A DNA stretch of 56,612 nucleotides from Cryobacterium inferilacus (GCF_019599185.1 NZ_JAIEUL010000004.1:199460-256071); one strand, 5' to 3'; shown: positions 16,172 to 24,926, numbered from the stretch's first letter. Program-made: numbers and translations. Notes: generated from the sequence alone by a model not told the origin.

Positions 16172-17050
16172 ATGACGCAAGAAAAATGGCTGATTGCCCC
16201 CGGGCAGTCCAAAATCATCGACATCGAGCTGGTTCGTTCCCTGAAAGTGAGCCTGATCGGCGGAAAAATCGACATCATCGGGAGCGACGAGCCGGGTGCC
16301 CGCATCGAAGTGCACAGTGTCTCCGGGCTCGACCTCAAGGTCTCCATGGTGGAGGACGCGCTCGAGATCGATCACCCGCAGCTGCGCTGGGACAACTTCC
16401 TCGACGTCTTCGCCTCCTTCCGGGGCACCGCGAAGGCGGAGGTCAGCGTGACCGTGCCGCACGACGTGCTCCTGAAGTTCGGTGTGATCACCGCGGATGC
16501 CCTCGTGACGGGCCTGCGCAGCGACGCCAAGCTCAGCACGGTCTCCGGCGACCTCGTGATCGACGACATGGTCGGCGACCTCGAGCTGAACGCCGTGAAC
16601 GGTGAGATCTCGGTGCGCAACCACGTCGGGAACATCTCCGCGCACACCGTGTCCGGCGAGCTCACCGCGAGCGGAACGATCGGCAAGTTCACCGTCGACG
16701 GCGTGACCAGCGCGGTCTTCCTGGACATCGACGGCACCCCGGACGAGATCTCCACGAACCTGGTCAGCGGCGCGCTCACCGTGCGCCTGGGCGCCGAAGT
16801 GGCTACCCGCTACCGGCTCAACACCGTCTCCGGCACGCTGCAGCTGGACAACCAGACCATCCGCGGCACCCTCGGCAAGGGCTACGAGGGCACCACCGGT
16901 GAACTCAGCGGCTCCTGGCTCGACCTGCGCGCCAAGTCGGTATCCGGGAACATCTCGGTGGTGCGTCGGGCGCCGGCGACCGTGAGCGACGCGAGCTCGA
17001 CCACCCAGACCAGCACCGGAGGCTACCCGAACGACGAGGCCTCCTCATGA
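16172..17050 (+). CDS. DUF4097 family beta-strand repeat protein
   Basis: A 292-residue protein with no signal peptide or membrane segment. It is built of short alternating beta strands with the recurring pattern xVSGxLxx (STVSGDLVIDDM, HTVSGELTASG, NLVSGALTVRLG, NTVSGTLQLDN, KSVSGNISVV), as in DUF4097/putative adhesin proteins that fold as a right-handed beta helix. Function is unknown. Such genes are commonly paired with PadR regulators, as here: the stop overlaps the padR start (ATGA). AAGGAG (16160-16165) is a strong ribosome-binding site 6 nt before the ATG. Confidence 0.88.
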   Translation: MTQEKWLIAPGQSKIIDIELVRSLKVSLIGGKIDIIGSDEPGARIEVHSVSGLDLKVSMVEDALEIDHPQLRWDNFLDVFASFRGTAKAEVSVTVPHDVLLKFGVITADALVTGLRSDAKLSTVSGDLVIDDMVGDLELNAVNGEISVRNHVGNISAHTVSGELTASGTIGKFTVDGVTSAVFLDIDGTPDEISTNLVSGALTVRLGAEVATRYRLNTVSGTLQLDNQTIRGTLGKGYEGTTGELSGSWLDLRAKSVSGNISVVRRAPATVSDASSTTQTSTGGYPNDEASS

Positions 17051-17652
17051 CCCCGACCTTCGCCCACGGCAGCCTGCGCCTGTACCTGCTCAGCCTCCTC
17101 GCCGAGCGCCCCCGGCACGGTTACGAGCTGATCCAGGCCCTGAGCGAACGCTTCGGCGGCACCTACAGCCCCAGCGCGGGCACGATCTACCCGCGCCTGG
17201 CAAAGCTCGAGGAGGAAGGCCTGGTCACCAAGACCGCCGGCGAGCGCAAGACGGTCTACGAGATCACCGACGCCGGCCGCGCCGAACTGGCCGCACGGGC
17301 AGACGACCTGCGCGACATCGAGTCGGAGGTCACCGATTCGGTGCGCCGCCTGGCCGATGAGGTGCGCACCGGGGTGACCGAAGCGATGAAGAGCCTGCGT
17401 GCCGATCTCGCCTCAGCCGCCAGGCACGCTGCGCCCGACATGAGCAAACCCCACCAGGACACCCGCCCGCATGGCGACTCCAACCGGTCTCTCCGCGAGG
17501 CCGACATGGTGCTCAACGAGTTCCGTCAACAGTTGCGGGCCGACCTGCGCACCCAGGCCTACCGGGCGCAGTTGCCGGATGCCACGGTGCCGGAACTCCG
17601 CCGCCAACTGGATGAGGTGCGCGCCAGCATCCTCGCCTCGCTCAGGCCCTGA
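17047..17652 (+). CDS. PadR family transcriptional regulator
   Basis: A 201-residue protein. Residues about 8-85 are the PadR winged helix (LYLLSLLAERPRHGYELIQAL, then SAGTIYPRLAKLEEEGLV and ERKTVYEITDAGRAEL). The C-terminal part is a charged coiled-coil dimerisation arm typical of the longer PadR subfamily. It overlaps the DUF4097 gene by 4 nt and is therefore translationally coupled. The expected target is the palindrome at 16146-16159 in front of its own operon. Confidence 0.92.
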   Translation: MTPTFAHGSLRLYLLSLLAERPRHGYELIQALSERFGGTYSPSAGTIYPRLAKLEEEGLVTKTAGERKTVYEITDAGRAELAARADDLRDIESEVTDSVRRLADEVRTGVTEAMKSLRADLASAARHAAPDMSKPHQDTRPHGDSNRSLREADMVLNEFRQQLRADLRTQAYRAQLPDATVPELRRQLDEVRASILASLRP

Positions 17653-17667
17653 CCCGGCGAGACCGCA

Positions 17668-17700
17668 CACGAAGCCGTCCCTGTCCGGGGCGGCTTCGTG
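17668..17700 (+). terminator. Hairpin after padR (CACGAAGCCG stem)
   Basis: Fourteen base pairs with one wobble (17668-17681 against 17687-17700) and a 5-nt loop, 15 nt after the padR stop. It lacks a clear U-run, so it may stop transcription weakly or act as a 3' stabiliser. Confidence 0.6.
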
Positions 17701-17816
17701 CCGTTCGGGCACCCGGACAGGGCCGAACCGCCCGCTCATCAGCGGTGGCGATGCGCCGGCGCCTCCGCCCGCGCGCCTGAGAGTATTCCCAGAAAGGCTG
17801 GCAATCTGCCGACAGC

Positions 17817-17844
17817 TTGACTGTGGGGTGCATCGGAGTAGTGT
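17817..17844 (+). promoter_or_regulatory. Promoter TTGACT-16-TAGTGT of the KimA-like gene
   Basis: TTGACT (17817-17822) and TAGTGT (17839-17844) are separated by 16 bp. The GTG at 17853 lies 8 nt after the -10, so the transcript is likely leaderless. This leaves no room for a riboswitch. Confidence 0.6.
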
Positions 17845-17852
17845 CATCCCTC

Positions 17853-20009
17853 GTGACATCAGAGGGGAACTCCCCATTACCTGAAGGTCGATCACCGAAA
17901 CGGTGGATAATCGGCGAACCGCTCCCCAGCGAACACCTGGACGGGCAGCTGCTTCCCAAGCACCTGGCGCTACCGATCTTCGCCAGCGACCCGCTCTCCA
18001 GCGTGGCCTACGCCCCGCAGGAACTGCTCATGATCCTGACCCTCGGCGGGCTCGCCTTCCTGAGCTTCGCCCCGTGGGTCGCCGCCGTGGTGGTGCTGCT
18101 CCTGGTCGTGGTGGTGGCGTCATACCGCCAACTGATCAAGGCCTACCCCAACGGTGGCGGCGACTACGAGGTCGCCTCAAAGAACCTCGGCGAGAAGGCC
18201 GGCCTCGTCGTCGCATCCGCCCTGCTCGTGGACTACGTGATGACCGTGGTCGTCTCGGTATCCAGCGGCGTGGACAACATCATCTCCGCGATCCCCGCCC
18301 TGGCACCGCTGCGCGTGGAGCTGGCCGTGCTGTTCGTGATCATCCTCGCCGCCGTGAACCTGCGCGGCGTCGCCGAGTCGAGCAAGGCCTTCGCCCTGCC
18401 GACCTACCTGTTCATCGGCAGCGTGCTGCTGATGATCGTCGTGGGTCTGGGCCGCGTGGCGCTGGGGGATGCGCCCATCGCCGAGTCCGCCGGATTCGAG
18501 GTGGAGGCGCACAACCTCGCCCAGACGGCGTTCATCCTGCTGCTGCTGCGCTCGTTCGCCAGCGGATGCAGCGCCCTGACCGGCGTGGAGGCCATCGCCA
18601 ACGGCGTCCCGGCCTTCAAACGCCCGAAGATCAAGAACGCGCAGATCACCCTCACCCTGATGGGCGGCATCGCGATCGTGCTGTTCGTGGGCCTCACCGC
18701 TCTGGCGCTGTTCTCCAAGGTGCACTACGCGGAGAACCCGTGCGATCTGATCGGCTGGGCCGAGTGCGCCACAGAGCCGCAGCGCAGCCTGATCGCGCAG
18801 ATCGCCGCCGCGACCTTCGGCAACAACTCGCTGATGTTCTTCGTTCTGCAGGGCGCCACCGCGATGGTGCTGCTGCTCGCGGCCAATACCGCGTTCAACG
18901 GGTTCCCGTTGCTGGGCAGCGTGCTGGCCCGCGACTCCTACGCGCCCAAGTCGCTGAGCACCCGCGGCGACCGGCTGATCTACTCGAACGGTGTGGTGCT
19001 GCTCGCGCTGGCCGCCATCGTGATCATCGTGATCTACCAGGCCAACCTCACCGTGCTGATCCAGCTTTACATCATCGGCGTGTTCGTGTCGTTCACCATC
19101 GGCCAGACCGGCATGGTGGTGCACTGGCTGACCCTGCTGAAGACCGCTCCGCCCAACCGGGGCTCGATCATCCGCAGCCTGTCGATCAACGGGTTCGGCG
19201 CCCTGCTCACCGGGGTGGTGCTGATCGTGGTGACGATCACCAAGTTCACCCACGGCGCCTGGCTGGTGTTCCTGATGATGCCGATCCTGTTCATGCTGAT
19301 GCTGGGCGTGAACCGGTACTACCGCGACGTGGCCAGGGAGGTCGAGGTCGACCCGATCACGACCTTCGGGTCGCAGGGCGACCACGCCATCGTGCTCGTC
19401 GGCAAGATGCAGAAGCCGGTGCTCAAGGCCCTCGACTACGCCATCGCCGCCCGGCACGTGAGCCTCGAGGCCGTGCACGTGTCGATCGACGAGGAGGAGA
19501 CCGAGAACCTCATCATCGACTGGGCCAAGCAGAACATCCAGGTGCCGCTGAACATCGTGGCGTCGCCGTACCGCGACATCAGTTGGCCGCTGATCTGTTA
19601 CATCAAGGACCGCCGCCAGGAGTACGGCTCAGAAGTCGTGACCGTGTACACGCCGATCTACATCGTCGGGCACTGGTGGGAATCGTTGCTGCACAACCAC
19701 AAGGCCAGGCGCCTGCGCCAGAAGCTGATGCTCGTGCACGGGGTGACCATCGCTCTGGTGCCGTGGCTGCTGGACTCCTCCGAGCTCATCTACGGGCGCA
19801 GGTCCCGGCCGATACCCGGCCAGGAGCGTCGCGGTGAGCCGGTGCGCTCGCACCCGATCCCGCGGAGGCCGCTCGAGCCGGTGACCGTGGACACGACCAG
19901 CGTGCGCGTGCCGGCCGCGGAGGAGACCGGGCCGAAGTCGAGCCCGGCCAGCCCGCCGATGAAGCCGAGACCCCGACCGGTGAACCCGAACAGGCGCAAG
20001 CGCAAGTAA
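17853..20009 (+). CDS. KimA-like APC-family potassium transporter
   Basis: A 718-residue protein. Residues about 30-490 are a 12-helix APC-type permease with DPLSSVAYAPQELL, YPNGGGDYEVASKNLGEK, LLVDYVMTVVVSVSSGVDNI, FASGCSALTGVEAIANGVPAF and GRVAL. These segments closely match my memory of Bacillus subtilis KimA (YdaO), a high-affinity proton/K+ symporter inhibited by c-di-AMP. A cytoplasmic domain follows (ALDYAIAARHVSLEAVHVSID, the USP-like region of KimA), then a basic Pro/Arg-rich tail of about 80 residues. GTG 17853 is preferred because the promoter places the transcript start there; TTG 17817 lies inside the -35 box. Genome annotations often call it an amino acid permease. Confidence 0.8.
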   Translation: MTSEGNSPLPEGRSPKRWIIGEPLPSEHLDGQLLPKHLALPIFASDPLSSVAYAPQELLMILTLGGLAFLSFAPWVAAVVVLLLVVVVASYRQLIKAYPNGGGDYEVASKNLGEKAGLVVASALLVDYVMTVVVSVSSGVDNIISAIPALAPLRVELAVLFVIILAAVNLRGVAESSKAFALPTYLFIGSVLLMIVVGLGRVALGDAPIAESAGFEVEAHNLAQTAFILLLLRSFASGCSALTGVEAIANGVPAFKRPKIKNAQITLTLMGGIAIVLFVGLTALALFSKVHYAENPCDLIGWAECATEPQRSLIAQIAAATFGNNSLMFFVLQGATAMVLLLAANTAFNGFPLLGSVLARDSYAPKSLSTRGDRLIYSNGVVLLALAAIVIIVIYQANLTVLIQLYIIGVFVSFTIGQTGMVVHWLTLLKTAPPNRGSIIRSLSINGFGALLTGVVLIVVTITKFTHGAWLVFLMMPILFMLMLGVNRYYRDVAREVEVDPITTFGSQGDHAIVLVGKMQKPVLKALDYAIAARHVSLEAVHVSIDEEETENLIIDWAKQNIQVPLNIVASPYRDISWPLICYIKDRRQEYGSEVVTVYTPIYIVGHWWESLLHNHKARRLRQKLMLVHGVTIALVPWLLDSSELIYGRRSRPIPGQERRGEPVRSHPIPRRPLEPVTVDTTSVRVPAAEETGPKSSPASPPMKPRPRPVNPNRRKRK

Positions 20010-20018
20010 GTCAGCGGC

Positions 20019-21104
20019 TCAGAGCAGGGCGAGCAGCCGTCTGGCGATCACCCGGCCGGCCCGTCTGGCGCCGATCGTGCTGGCCTGGGGGCCGTACCCG
20101 GCCAGGAAGATGCGCGGGTCGCTCCAGGACGCACCTGCCCCGACGGCGAGGCCGCCCGCACCGGTGCGCAGCTTCAGCGGCGCCAGGTGGCGCAGCTCCG
20201 GCCGGAACCCGGTGGCCCAGATGATGACGTCGGCCGCGGTGACCGAACCGTCCGGCCAGCGCACCCCGGTCTCCTCCAGGCCCGCGAACATCGGCCGGGC
20301 CACCAGGGTGCCTCGGTCGATTCCGGCCTGGATGCGCCGGCTCACCGGCACCCCGGTGCCGCTGACGATGCTCGGCAGCGCCAGGCCGTTGCGGGCGGCC
20401 TCATCTTGCTTGGCCACCGCCGCCAAGGCCCCCTCAGGGTCGAGGTGTTCGGTGCGCACCCACTCGATCGGGCGGCGGGCCACCCAGGTCAGGTCGGCGG
20501 CGATCCCCTCCAGCTCGAGCATGAGGCCGATGGCCGACGTGCCGCCGCCGACCACGACCACGCGTTGGCCGGCGAACTGGCGCGCATCCGTGTAGTCGCT
20601 GGTGTGCAGCTGGCGCCCCTGGAACCGGTCGGCACCCGGGTAGTGCGGCACGAACGGCGCACCCCAGGTGCCCGTGGCGTTGACGAGCAGCCTGGCGAGG
20701 GTTTCCTGCTCGCCCCGCGCCACCGAGCTGGTGCGCACCACCAGGTCGGCGTTGCGGTTGAACACCGACCGCACGGCCACCGGTCGAAGCACGTTGAGCT
20801 CGTAGTGCTCCTCGAACCGGCGGTAGTACTCGGTGACGACGTCGCGGGCGGGCCGGGTGCGATCGGCGGTTTCGAAGCTCAGGCCCACCTCGGCCAGGCC
20901 GGGCAGATCGTTGACCCGGTGGGCCTCACCGAGGCGCAGGGACTCCCAGCGGTACTGCCAGGCGCCGCCGGCATCCGCACCGCGATCGAAGATCACGAAG
21001 TCGCGCCCGGCGGTGAGACCGGCCCGCCGGAGGTGGTACGCCACGGACAGCCCGGCCTGGCCGGACCCGATGATGACCACCGGCACAGTCCCGCCGTCGT
21101 GCAC
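20019..21104 (-). CDS. FAD-dependent NAD(P)-binding oxidoreductase (flavin monooxygenase-like)
   Basis: A 361-residue protein with two dinucleotide-binding motifs. The FAD motif VVIIGSGQAGLSVAYHLRRAG is at the N-terminus and the NAD(P) motif VVVVGGGTSAIGLMLEL is near residue 180. ATGTWGAPFVPHYPG and VIIWATGFRPELRHL (the conserved ATG motif) are also present, and GGAWQYRWESLRLG is the segment just after the first motif. This arrangement fits small bacterial flavin-containing monooxygenases or the thioredoxin-reductase-like family. Substrate unknown. GTG 21104 is the start. It is convergent with kimA (9-bp gap). Confidence 0.85.
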   Translation of the reverse strand: MHDGGTVPVVIIGSGQAGLSVAYHLRRAGLTAGRDFVIFDRGADAGGAWQYRWESLRLGEAHRVNDLPGLAEVGLSFETADRTRPARDVVTEYYRRFEEHYELNVLRPVAVRSVFNRNADLVVRTSSVARGEQETLARLLVNATGTWGAPFVPHYPGADRFQGRQLHTSDYTDARQFAGQRVVVVGGGTSAIGLMLELEGIAADLTWVARRPIEWVRTEHLDPEGALAAVAKQDEAARNGLALPSIVSGTGVPVSRRIQAGIDRGTLVARPMFAGLEETGVRWPDGSVTAADVIIWATGFRPELRHLAPLKLRTGAGGLAVGAGASWSDPRIFLAGYGPQASTIGARRAGRVIARRLLALL

Positions 21105-21204
21105 GTGACCTCATCCCCCGGTCCAGCCGTGAACCGCGTCATCGGGGCGTCAGGCCCACCATGCTAAACTAGCGGTTAGATTTCACTATTCCGTTCGGCA
21201 ACTC

Positions 21205-21228
21205 CCGGGTGACTCATGGCTCACCCGG
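21205..21228 (+). other. Hairpin in the leader of the DUF3073 gene
   Basis: CCGGGTGA (21205-21212) pairs perfectly with TCACCCGG (21221-21228) around an 8-nt loop, 25 nt before the ATG of the DUF3073 gene. It may be a leader structure; no known riboswitch was recognised. Confidence 0.4.
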
Positions 21229-21252
21229 CCTGGCATCGTTAGGGGGTCACGC

Positions 21253-21492
21253 ATGGGGCGCGGCCGTCAAAAAGCAAAGCACACCAAGGTCGCCCGCGAG
21301 CTGAAGTATTTCAGCCCGGACACCAACTACAACGCGCTCGAACGCGAGCTCACCGGGCATCCGGCGACCGACCCGCGCCTCGACGAGGACCTGGCCAAGT
21401 GGCCGGAGTACGAGGCGAACAAGACGACGTCGGACGATCCCGACGAGTACGTCGACCACTACGACACCGAAGACGAGAAGAAGCGCGCCTAG
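21253..21492 (+). CDS. DUF3073 domain-containing protein
   Basis: A 79-residue, highly charged soluble protein beginning MGRGRQKAKHTKVARELKYF, the hallmark of DUF3073, a small protein conserved across Actinobacteria with no known function. It lies convergent with purM; the same order (DUF3073-purM-purF) is found in mycobacteria (Rv0810c next to purM and purF), so the synteny is old. AGGGGG just upstream of ATG 21253 is a good ribosome-binding site. Confidence 0.93.
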   Translation: MGRGRQKAKHTKVARELKYFSPDTNYNALERELTGHPATDPRLDEDLAKWPEYEANKTTSDDPDEYVDHYDTEDEKKRA

Positions 21493-21585
21493 CCGCGCTG
21501 CTTCTCGTCGGCTCGCGTTCGCGGGTGCCGACACTGTGTGGCGCGCCCGGCGACCGGTTCCCGGCCGACTCTCAGCACAACAACA

Positions 21586-21618
21586 AACCGCCCCGGAGTC
21601 AACTGACTCGGGGCGGTT
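21586..21618 (-). terminator. Terminator hairpin between DUF3073 and purM
   Basis: AACCGCCCCGGAGTCA (21586-21601) pairs with TGACTCGGGGCGGTT (21604-21618), one bulged G and a 2-nt gap. On the minus strand it is followed by TTTGTTGTTG, so it probably ends the purF-purM transcript; it may work for DUF3073 too. Confidence 0.8.
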
Positions 21619-21636
21619 CGTCGTGTGCGGGTTCGG

Positions 21637-22740
21637 TCAGTCGGCGTAGCTGCCGACGAGGCGCACGGCGCCCCCGTTGACGCCCTTGGCGCCCTGCTCG
21701 AATCCGGTGAGGTCGTGCGGGGCCATCGAGACGCGGCCGGCGACCCAGGACGGGATACCCTCGGATTTCAACCGCGAGATGACGGATGACGCGGCGTTGG
21801 CGGCGACGACGGCGAACATGCCCACGCCGAGGTTCCAGGTGCCTTCGGCGCTCTCCAGCGTGCTGCCGGCCATGTCGCCGAGCACCCGGAAGACCGGTGC
21901 GGGCGACCAGGTGGACCGGTCGACCTCGACCCAGCTGCCGACGGGCAGCACACGGGCGAGGTTGGCGGCGATACCGCCGCCGGTGACGTGGCTGAGGGAG
22001 TGCACCACTCCGGCCAGTTCGGGGTCGGAGAGCACGCTGAGCAGCGGCCCGGTGTACAGCCGGGTCGGTTCGAGCAGGGCCTCACCGACGACGCCGCCGA
22101 GCTCGGCCGAGGTGTCGGTGTAGCCGATACCGCGCTGGCTCAGGATGTGCCGCACGAGCGAGAACCCGTTGGAGTGCAGGCCGGACGAGGCCATGGCGAT
22201 GACAACGTCACCGGACTGGACGCGCTCGGCGCCGAGGACCTGGCCGGCTTCGACGACACCGGTGGCCGCTCCGGCCACATCGTAGTCGTCCGGACCGAGC
22301 AGGCCGGGGTGTTCGGCGGTCTCGCCGCCGACGAGGGCGGTGCCGGTGGCCGCGCAGGCCGTGGCGATGCCGGCGACGATCGAGGCGATGCGCTCGGGGA
22401 CGACCTTGCCGCAGGCGATGTAGTCGGTCATGAACAGCGGGCGGGCACCCACGACAATGATGTCGTCGACGACCATGCCCACCAGGTCTTGCCCGATGGT
22501 GTCGTGCTTGTCGAGCGCCTGGGCGATGGCGACTTTGGTGCCAACGCCATCCGTGGAGGTGGCCAGCAGCGGGCGGGTGTAGTTGGTGAGGAAGGAGACG
22601 TCGTAGAGGCCGGCGAAGCCGCCGAACCCGCCGAGCACCTCCGGGCCGTGGGTGGCCGAGACGGCGGTCTTCATCAGTGATACCGCGAGGTCACCCGCGT
22701 GGGTGTCGACTCCGGCGGCGGCGTAGCTTGCGTTGCTCAT
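21637..22740 (-). CDS. purM: Phosphoribosylformylglycinamidine cyclo-ligase
   Basis: A 367-residue PurM (AIR synthetase), step 5 of purine synthesis: ATP-dependent closure of FGAM to AIR. Seen: YAAAGVDTHAGD near the start, TDGVGTK, DLVGMVVDDIIVVGARPLFMTDYIA, ALVGGETAEHPG, GVVEAGQVLG, ASSGLHSNGFSLVRH and HVTGGGIAANLARVLP, all in family order. Length matches the family. Its start overlaps the end of purF (ATGA), so the two are translationally coupled. Confidence 0.97.
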   Translation of the reverse strand: MSNASYAAAGVDTHAGDLAVSLMKTAVSATHGPEVLGGFGGFAGLYDVSFLTNYTRPLLATSTDGVGTKVAIAQALDKHDTIGQDLVGMVVDDIIVVGARPLFMTDYIACGKVVPERIASIVAGIATACAATGTALVGGETAEHPGLLGPDDYDVAGAATGVVEAGQVLGAERVQSGDVVIAMASSGLHSNGFSLVRHILSQRGIGYTDTSAELGGVVGEALLEPTRLYTGPLLSVLSDPELAGVVHSLSHVTGGGIAANLARVLPVGSWVEVDRSTWSPAPVFRVLGDMAGSTLESAEGTWNLGVGMFAVVAANAASSVISRLKSEGIPSWVAGRVSMAPHDLTGFEQGAKGVNGGAVRLVGSYAD

Positions 22741-24329
22741 TCTGGTCTTCCGGGATCGCCGAACGGGACCTGACCGTGTTCGACGAGCACGGTGGCCCGC
22801 TTCGAGTCAGGGGTGAGCACACCCTCGAACTCCGCGTCTGGACCGGGGTCGCAGCCGTCGGAGGTGGAGAAGTCACGCTCGAGGAGGTTCTTGCCCAGGT
22901 GCTGGGTCTCTGGCAGTTTGATCGGGTACACGCCGGTGAAGCAGGCCGTGCAGAGGCTCTCCCTGGGCTGCTCGGTGGCGGCGATCATGCCGTCCTCCGA
23001 GAGGTATCCGAGCGAGTCGGCGCCGATGGCCTGGCGCACCTCGTCGACACCGAGGCCGGTGGCGATGAGTTCCGCACGGGAGGCGAAGTCGATGCCGTAG
23101 AAGCAGGGCCAGGTGATGGGCGGGCTGGAGATGCGCACGTGCACCTCGGCCGCCCCCGCCTCCCGCAACATGCTGACCAGGGCGCGCTGGGTGTTGCCGC
23201 GCACGATCGAGTCGTCGACCACGATCAGCCGCTTGCCCTTGATGACCTCTTTGAGCGGGTTGAGCTTGAGCTTGATGCCGCGCTGACGGATGGTCTCAGA
23301 GGGCTGGATGAAGGTGCGGCCCACGTAGGTGTTCTTGACCAGCCCCTGACCGAACGGGATGCCGGACGCCTGGGCGTAGCCGATGGCGGCCGGGGTGCCG
23401 GACTCGGGGGTGGGGATGACGAGGTCTGCTTCGACGGGGTACTCTGCGGCGAGCTGACGACCCATTTCGACGCGGGCCTCGTGCACGCCACGGCCGGCGA
23501 TGGTGGTATCCGGCCGGGCGAGGTAGACGTACTCGAACACGCATCCGGCCCGCTTGACCTCGGCGAAGCGCTGCGTGCGCAGGCCGTCTTCGTCGATGGT
23601 GATGAGCTCACCGGGTTCGACCTCGCGCACGAAGCTGGCGCCGACGATGTCGAGGGCGGCGGTTTCGGAGGCGACGACCCAGCCGCGTTCGAGCCGGCCG
23701 AGCACCAGCGGGCGCACACCCTGCGGGTCGCGGGCGGCGTAGAGGGTGGTCTCGTCCATGAAGACCAGGCAGAAGGCGCCGCGCAGACGCGGCAGCACCT
23801 CCATGGCGGTGGCTTCGAGGGTGTGGTCGACGTCGCCGGTGAGCAGGGCCGTGATCACGGCGGTGTCGGTGGTGTTGCCGCGGGCCAGCTCGCCGTCGAC
23901 CTTGGGGTAGCGCTCACGCACCAGCTCGAGCAGCTCGGCGGTGTTGGTGAGGTTGCCGTTGTGGCCGAGGGCGACGGTGCCGGTGGAGGTGCGGCCGAGG
24001 GTGGGCTGGGCGTTCTGCCAGCTCGACGACCCGGTGGTGGAGTAGCGGGTGTGACCCACCGCGAGGTGGCCGAGCAGGGTGCTCAGCGAGGCCTCGTTGA
24101 AGACCTGGGAGACCAGGCCCATGTCCTTGTAGATGAGGATCTTCGAGCCGTCGCTGGTCGCGATGCCCGCCGATTCCTGGCCGCGGTGCTGCAGGGCGTA
24201 GAGCCCGAAGTAGCTGAGCTTGGCTACCTCTTCGCCCGGCGCCCAGACTCCGAAGACTCCGCAGGCATCCTGCGGGCCCTTCTCACCAGGAAGAAGATCA
24301 TGATTCAGACGTCCGTCGCCACCGGCCAA
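22737..24329 (-). CDS. purF: Amidophosphoribosyltransferase
   Basis: A 530-residue PurF, the committed step of purine synthesis: glutamine plus PRPP gives phosphoribosylamine. The N-terminal Ntn glutaminase has Cys23 after a 22-residue propeptide (GPQDACGVFGVW), as in Bacillus-type processed enzymes. The phosphoribosyltransferase domain has the PRPP loop LIVVDDSIVRGNTQ. Cys residues in SLCTACFTGVYP and GCVFEYVYL fit an Fe4S4-containing form. TTG 24329 is the start because AAGGGG lies 7 nt upstream and no ATG or GTG precedes the Cys. The upstream membrane-protein gene ends 15 nt before it. Confidence 0.96.
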   Translation of the reverse strand: MAGGDGRLNHDLLPGEKGPQDACGVFGVWAPGEEVAKLSYFGLYALQHRGQESAGIATSDGSKILIYKDMGLVSQVFNEASLSTLLGHLAVGHTRYSTTGSSSWQNAQPTLGRTSTGTVALGHNGNLTNTAELLELVRERYPKVDGELARGNTTDTAVITALLTGDVDHTLEATAMEVLPRLRGAFCLVFMDETTLYAARDPQGVRPLVLGRLERGWVVASETAALDIVGASFVREVEPGELITIDEDGLRTQRFAEVKRAGCVFEYVYLARPDTTIAGRGVHEARVEMGRQLAAEYPVEADLVIPTPESGTPAAIGYAQASGIPFGQGLVKNTYVGRTFIQPSETIRQRGIKLKLNPLKEVIKGKRLIVVDDSIVRGNTQRALVSMLREAGAAEVHVRISSPPITWPCFYGIDFASRAELIATGLGVDEVRQAIGADSLGYLSEDGMIAATEQPRESLCTACFTGVYPIKLPETQHLGKNLLERDFSTSDGCDPGPDAEFEGVLTPDSKRATVLVEHGQVPFGDPGRPE

Positions 24330-24344
24330 GCCGCAGCCCCTTTA

Positions 24345-24755
24345 CTAGGAATTCTCGTTGGAAGATTGGGGGTCGGATCCAGGATCCGGAGCCTCGAGGG
24401 CGCGTGTTGAGTTCGCGTCAAGTCTATCGACGACAACCGTGGTCGCCGAGCGTCCGACGATGCGGTCGAGCACGATCGCGACGATGCAGCTGATCGCGAT
24501 TCCGACCGTGACGCCGCCGAGCAGCAGGAAACCGAAGACCTGCGCCGGGTCGAACTCGTCGTTCTGCGGGAAGATCACCGTGAGCAGGAACGCCAGCAGA
24601 GCGCCGGCGACCGCGCCGACGACCATGAAGTTGAGGTAGCGCGGCGAGCGGCGGACGACGACGGTGTCCTCCGAGACGACGGTCTCGGTGGGTTCGAGGG
24701 GCGCCGTGCCGGACGCTGGCGTCTCGGCGTCACCGTGCTGGTCTGCAGAGCTCAC
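24345..24755 (-). CDS. Small two-helix membrane protein in the purF operon
   Basis: A 136-residue protein. After an acidic, disordered N-terminus come two hydrophobic segments, FMVVGAVAGALLAFLLTVIF and VFGFLLLGGVTVGIAISCIVAIVLDRIVG, then a charged tail. No known domain was recognised. It is the first gene of a minus-strand operon with purF and purM (15-nt gap to purF), a position often held by such a protein in Microbacteriaceae as I recall. GTG 24755 is chosen over ATG 24779 because GACAAT (24762-24767) lies exactly 6 nt before it, which would put the upstream ATG outside the transcript. Confidence 0.75.
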   Translation of the reverse strand: MSSADQHGDAETPASGTAPLEPTETVVSEDTVVVRRSPRYLNFMVVGAVAGALLAFLLTVIFPQNDEFDPAQVFGFLLLGGVTVGIAISCIVAIVLDRIVGRSATTVVVDRLDANSTRALEAPDPGSDPQSSNENS

Positions 24756-24886
24756 CCATCTATTGTCGCACGGGCCCATGGCGCACGGGCCAACGTGGCG
24801 CAGGCATCCGGCGGGTGGGTGGCAACGCCGGGGTGGGGCATCGGGGTGCGGCCACGGAGATGCGGCAGCGTGGGTGCGCGGGTCGG

Positions 24887-24926
24887 GCGCCGTTTCGCGG
24901 GTGGCGTGCCACCCGCGAAACGGCGC
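24887..24926. repeat. Palindromic repeat, family B, intact copy (18-bp arms, 4-nt loop)
   Basis: GCGCCGTTTCGCGGGTGG (24887-24904) pairs perfectly with 24909-24926 around the loop CGTG. The same palindrome, with a C:G pair in place of the T:A pair, surrounds the IS3 element at 49418-49435 and 50980-50997. A third partial arm (CCGCGAAACGG) lies just after this copy, near 24931. Confidence 0.9.

Noticed and set aside
17660..17852. A c-di-AMP (ydaO) riboswitch before the KimA-like gene
   Set aside because: The promoter TTGACT/TAGTGT leaves no leader, and only a terminator hairpin of padR is seen further upstream.
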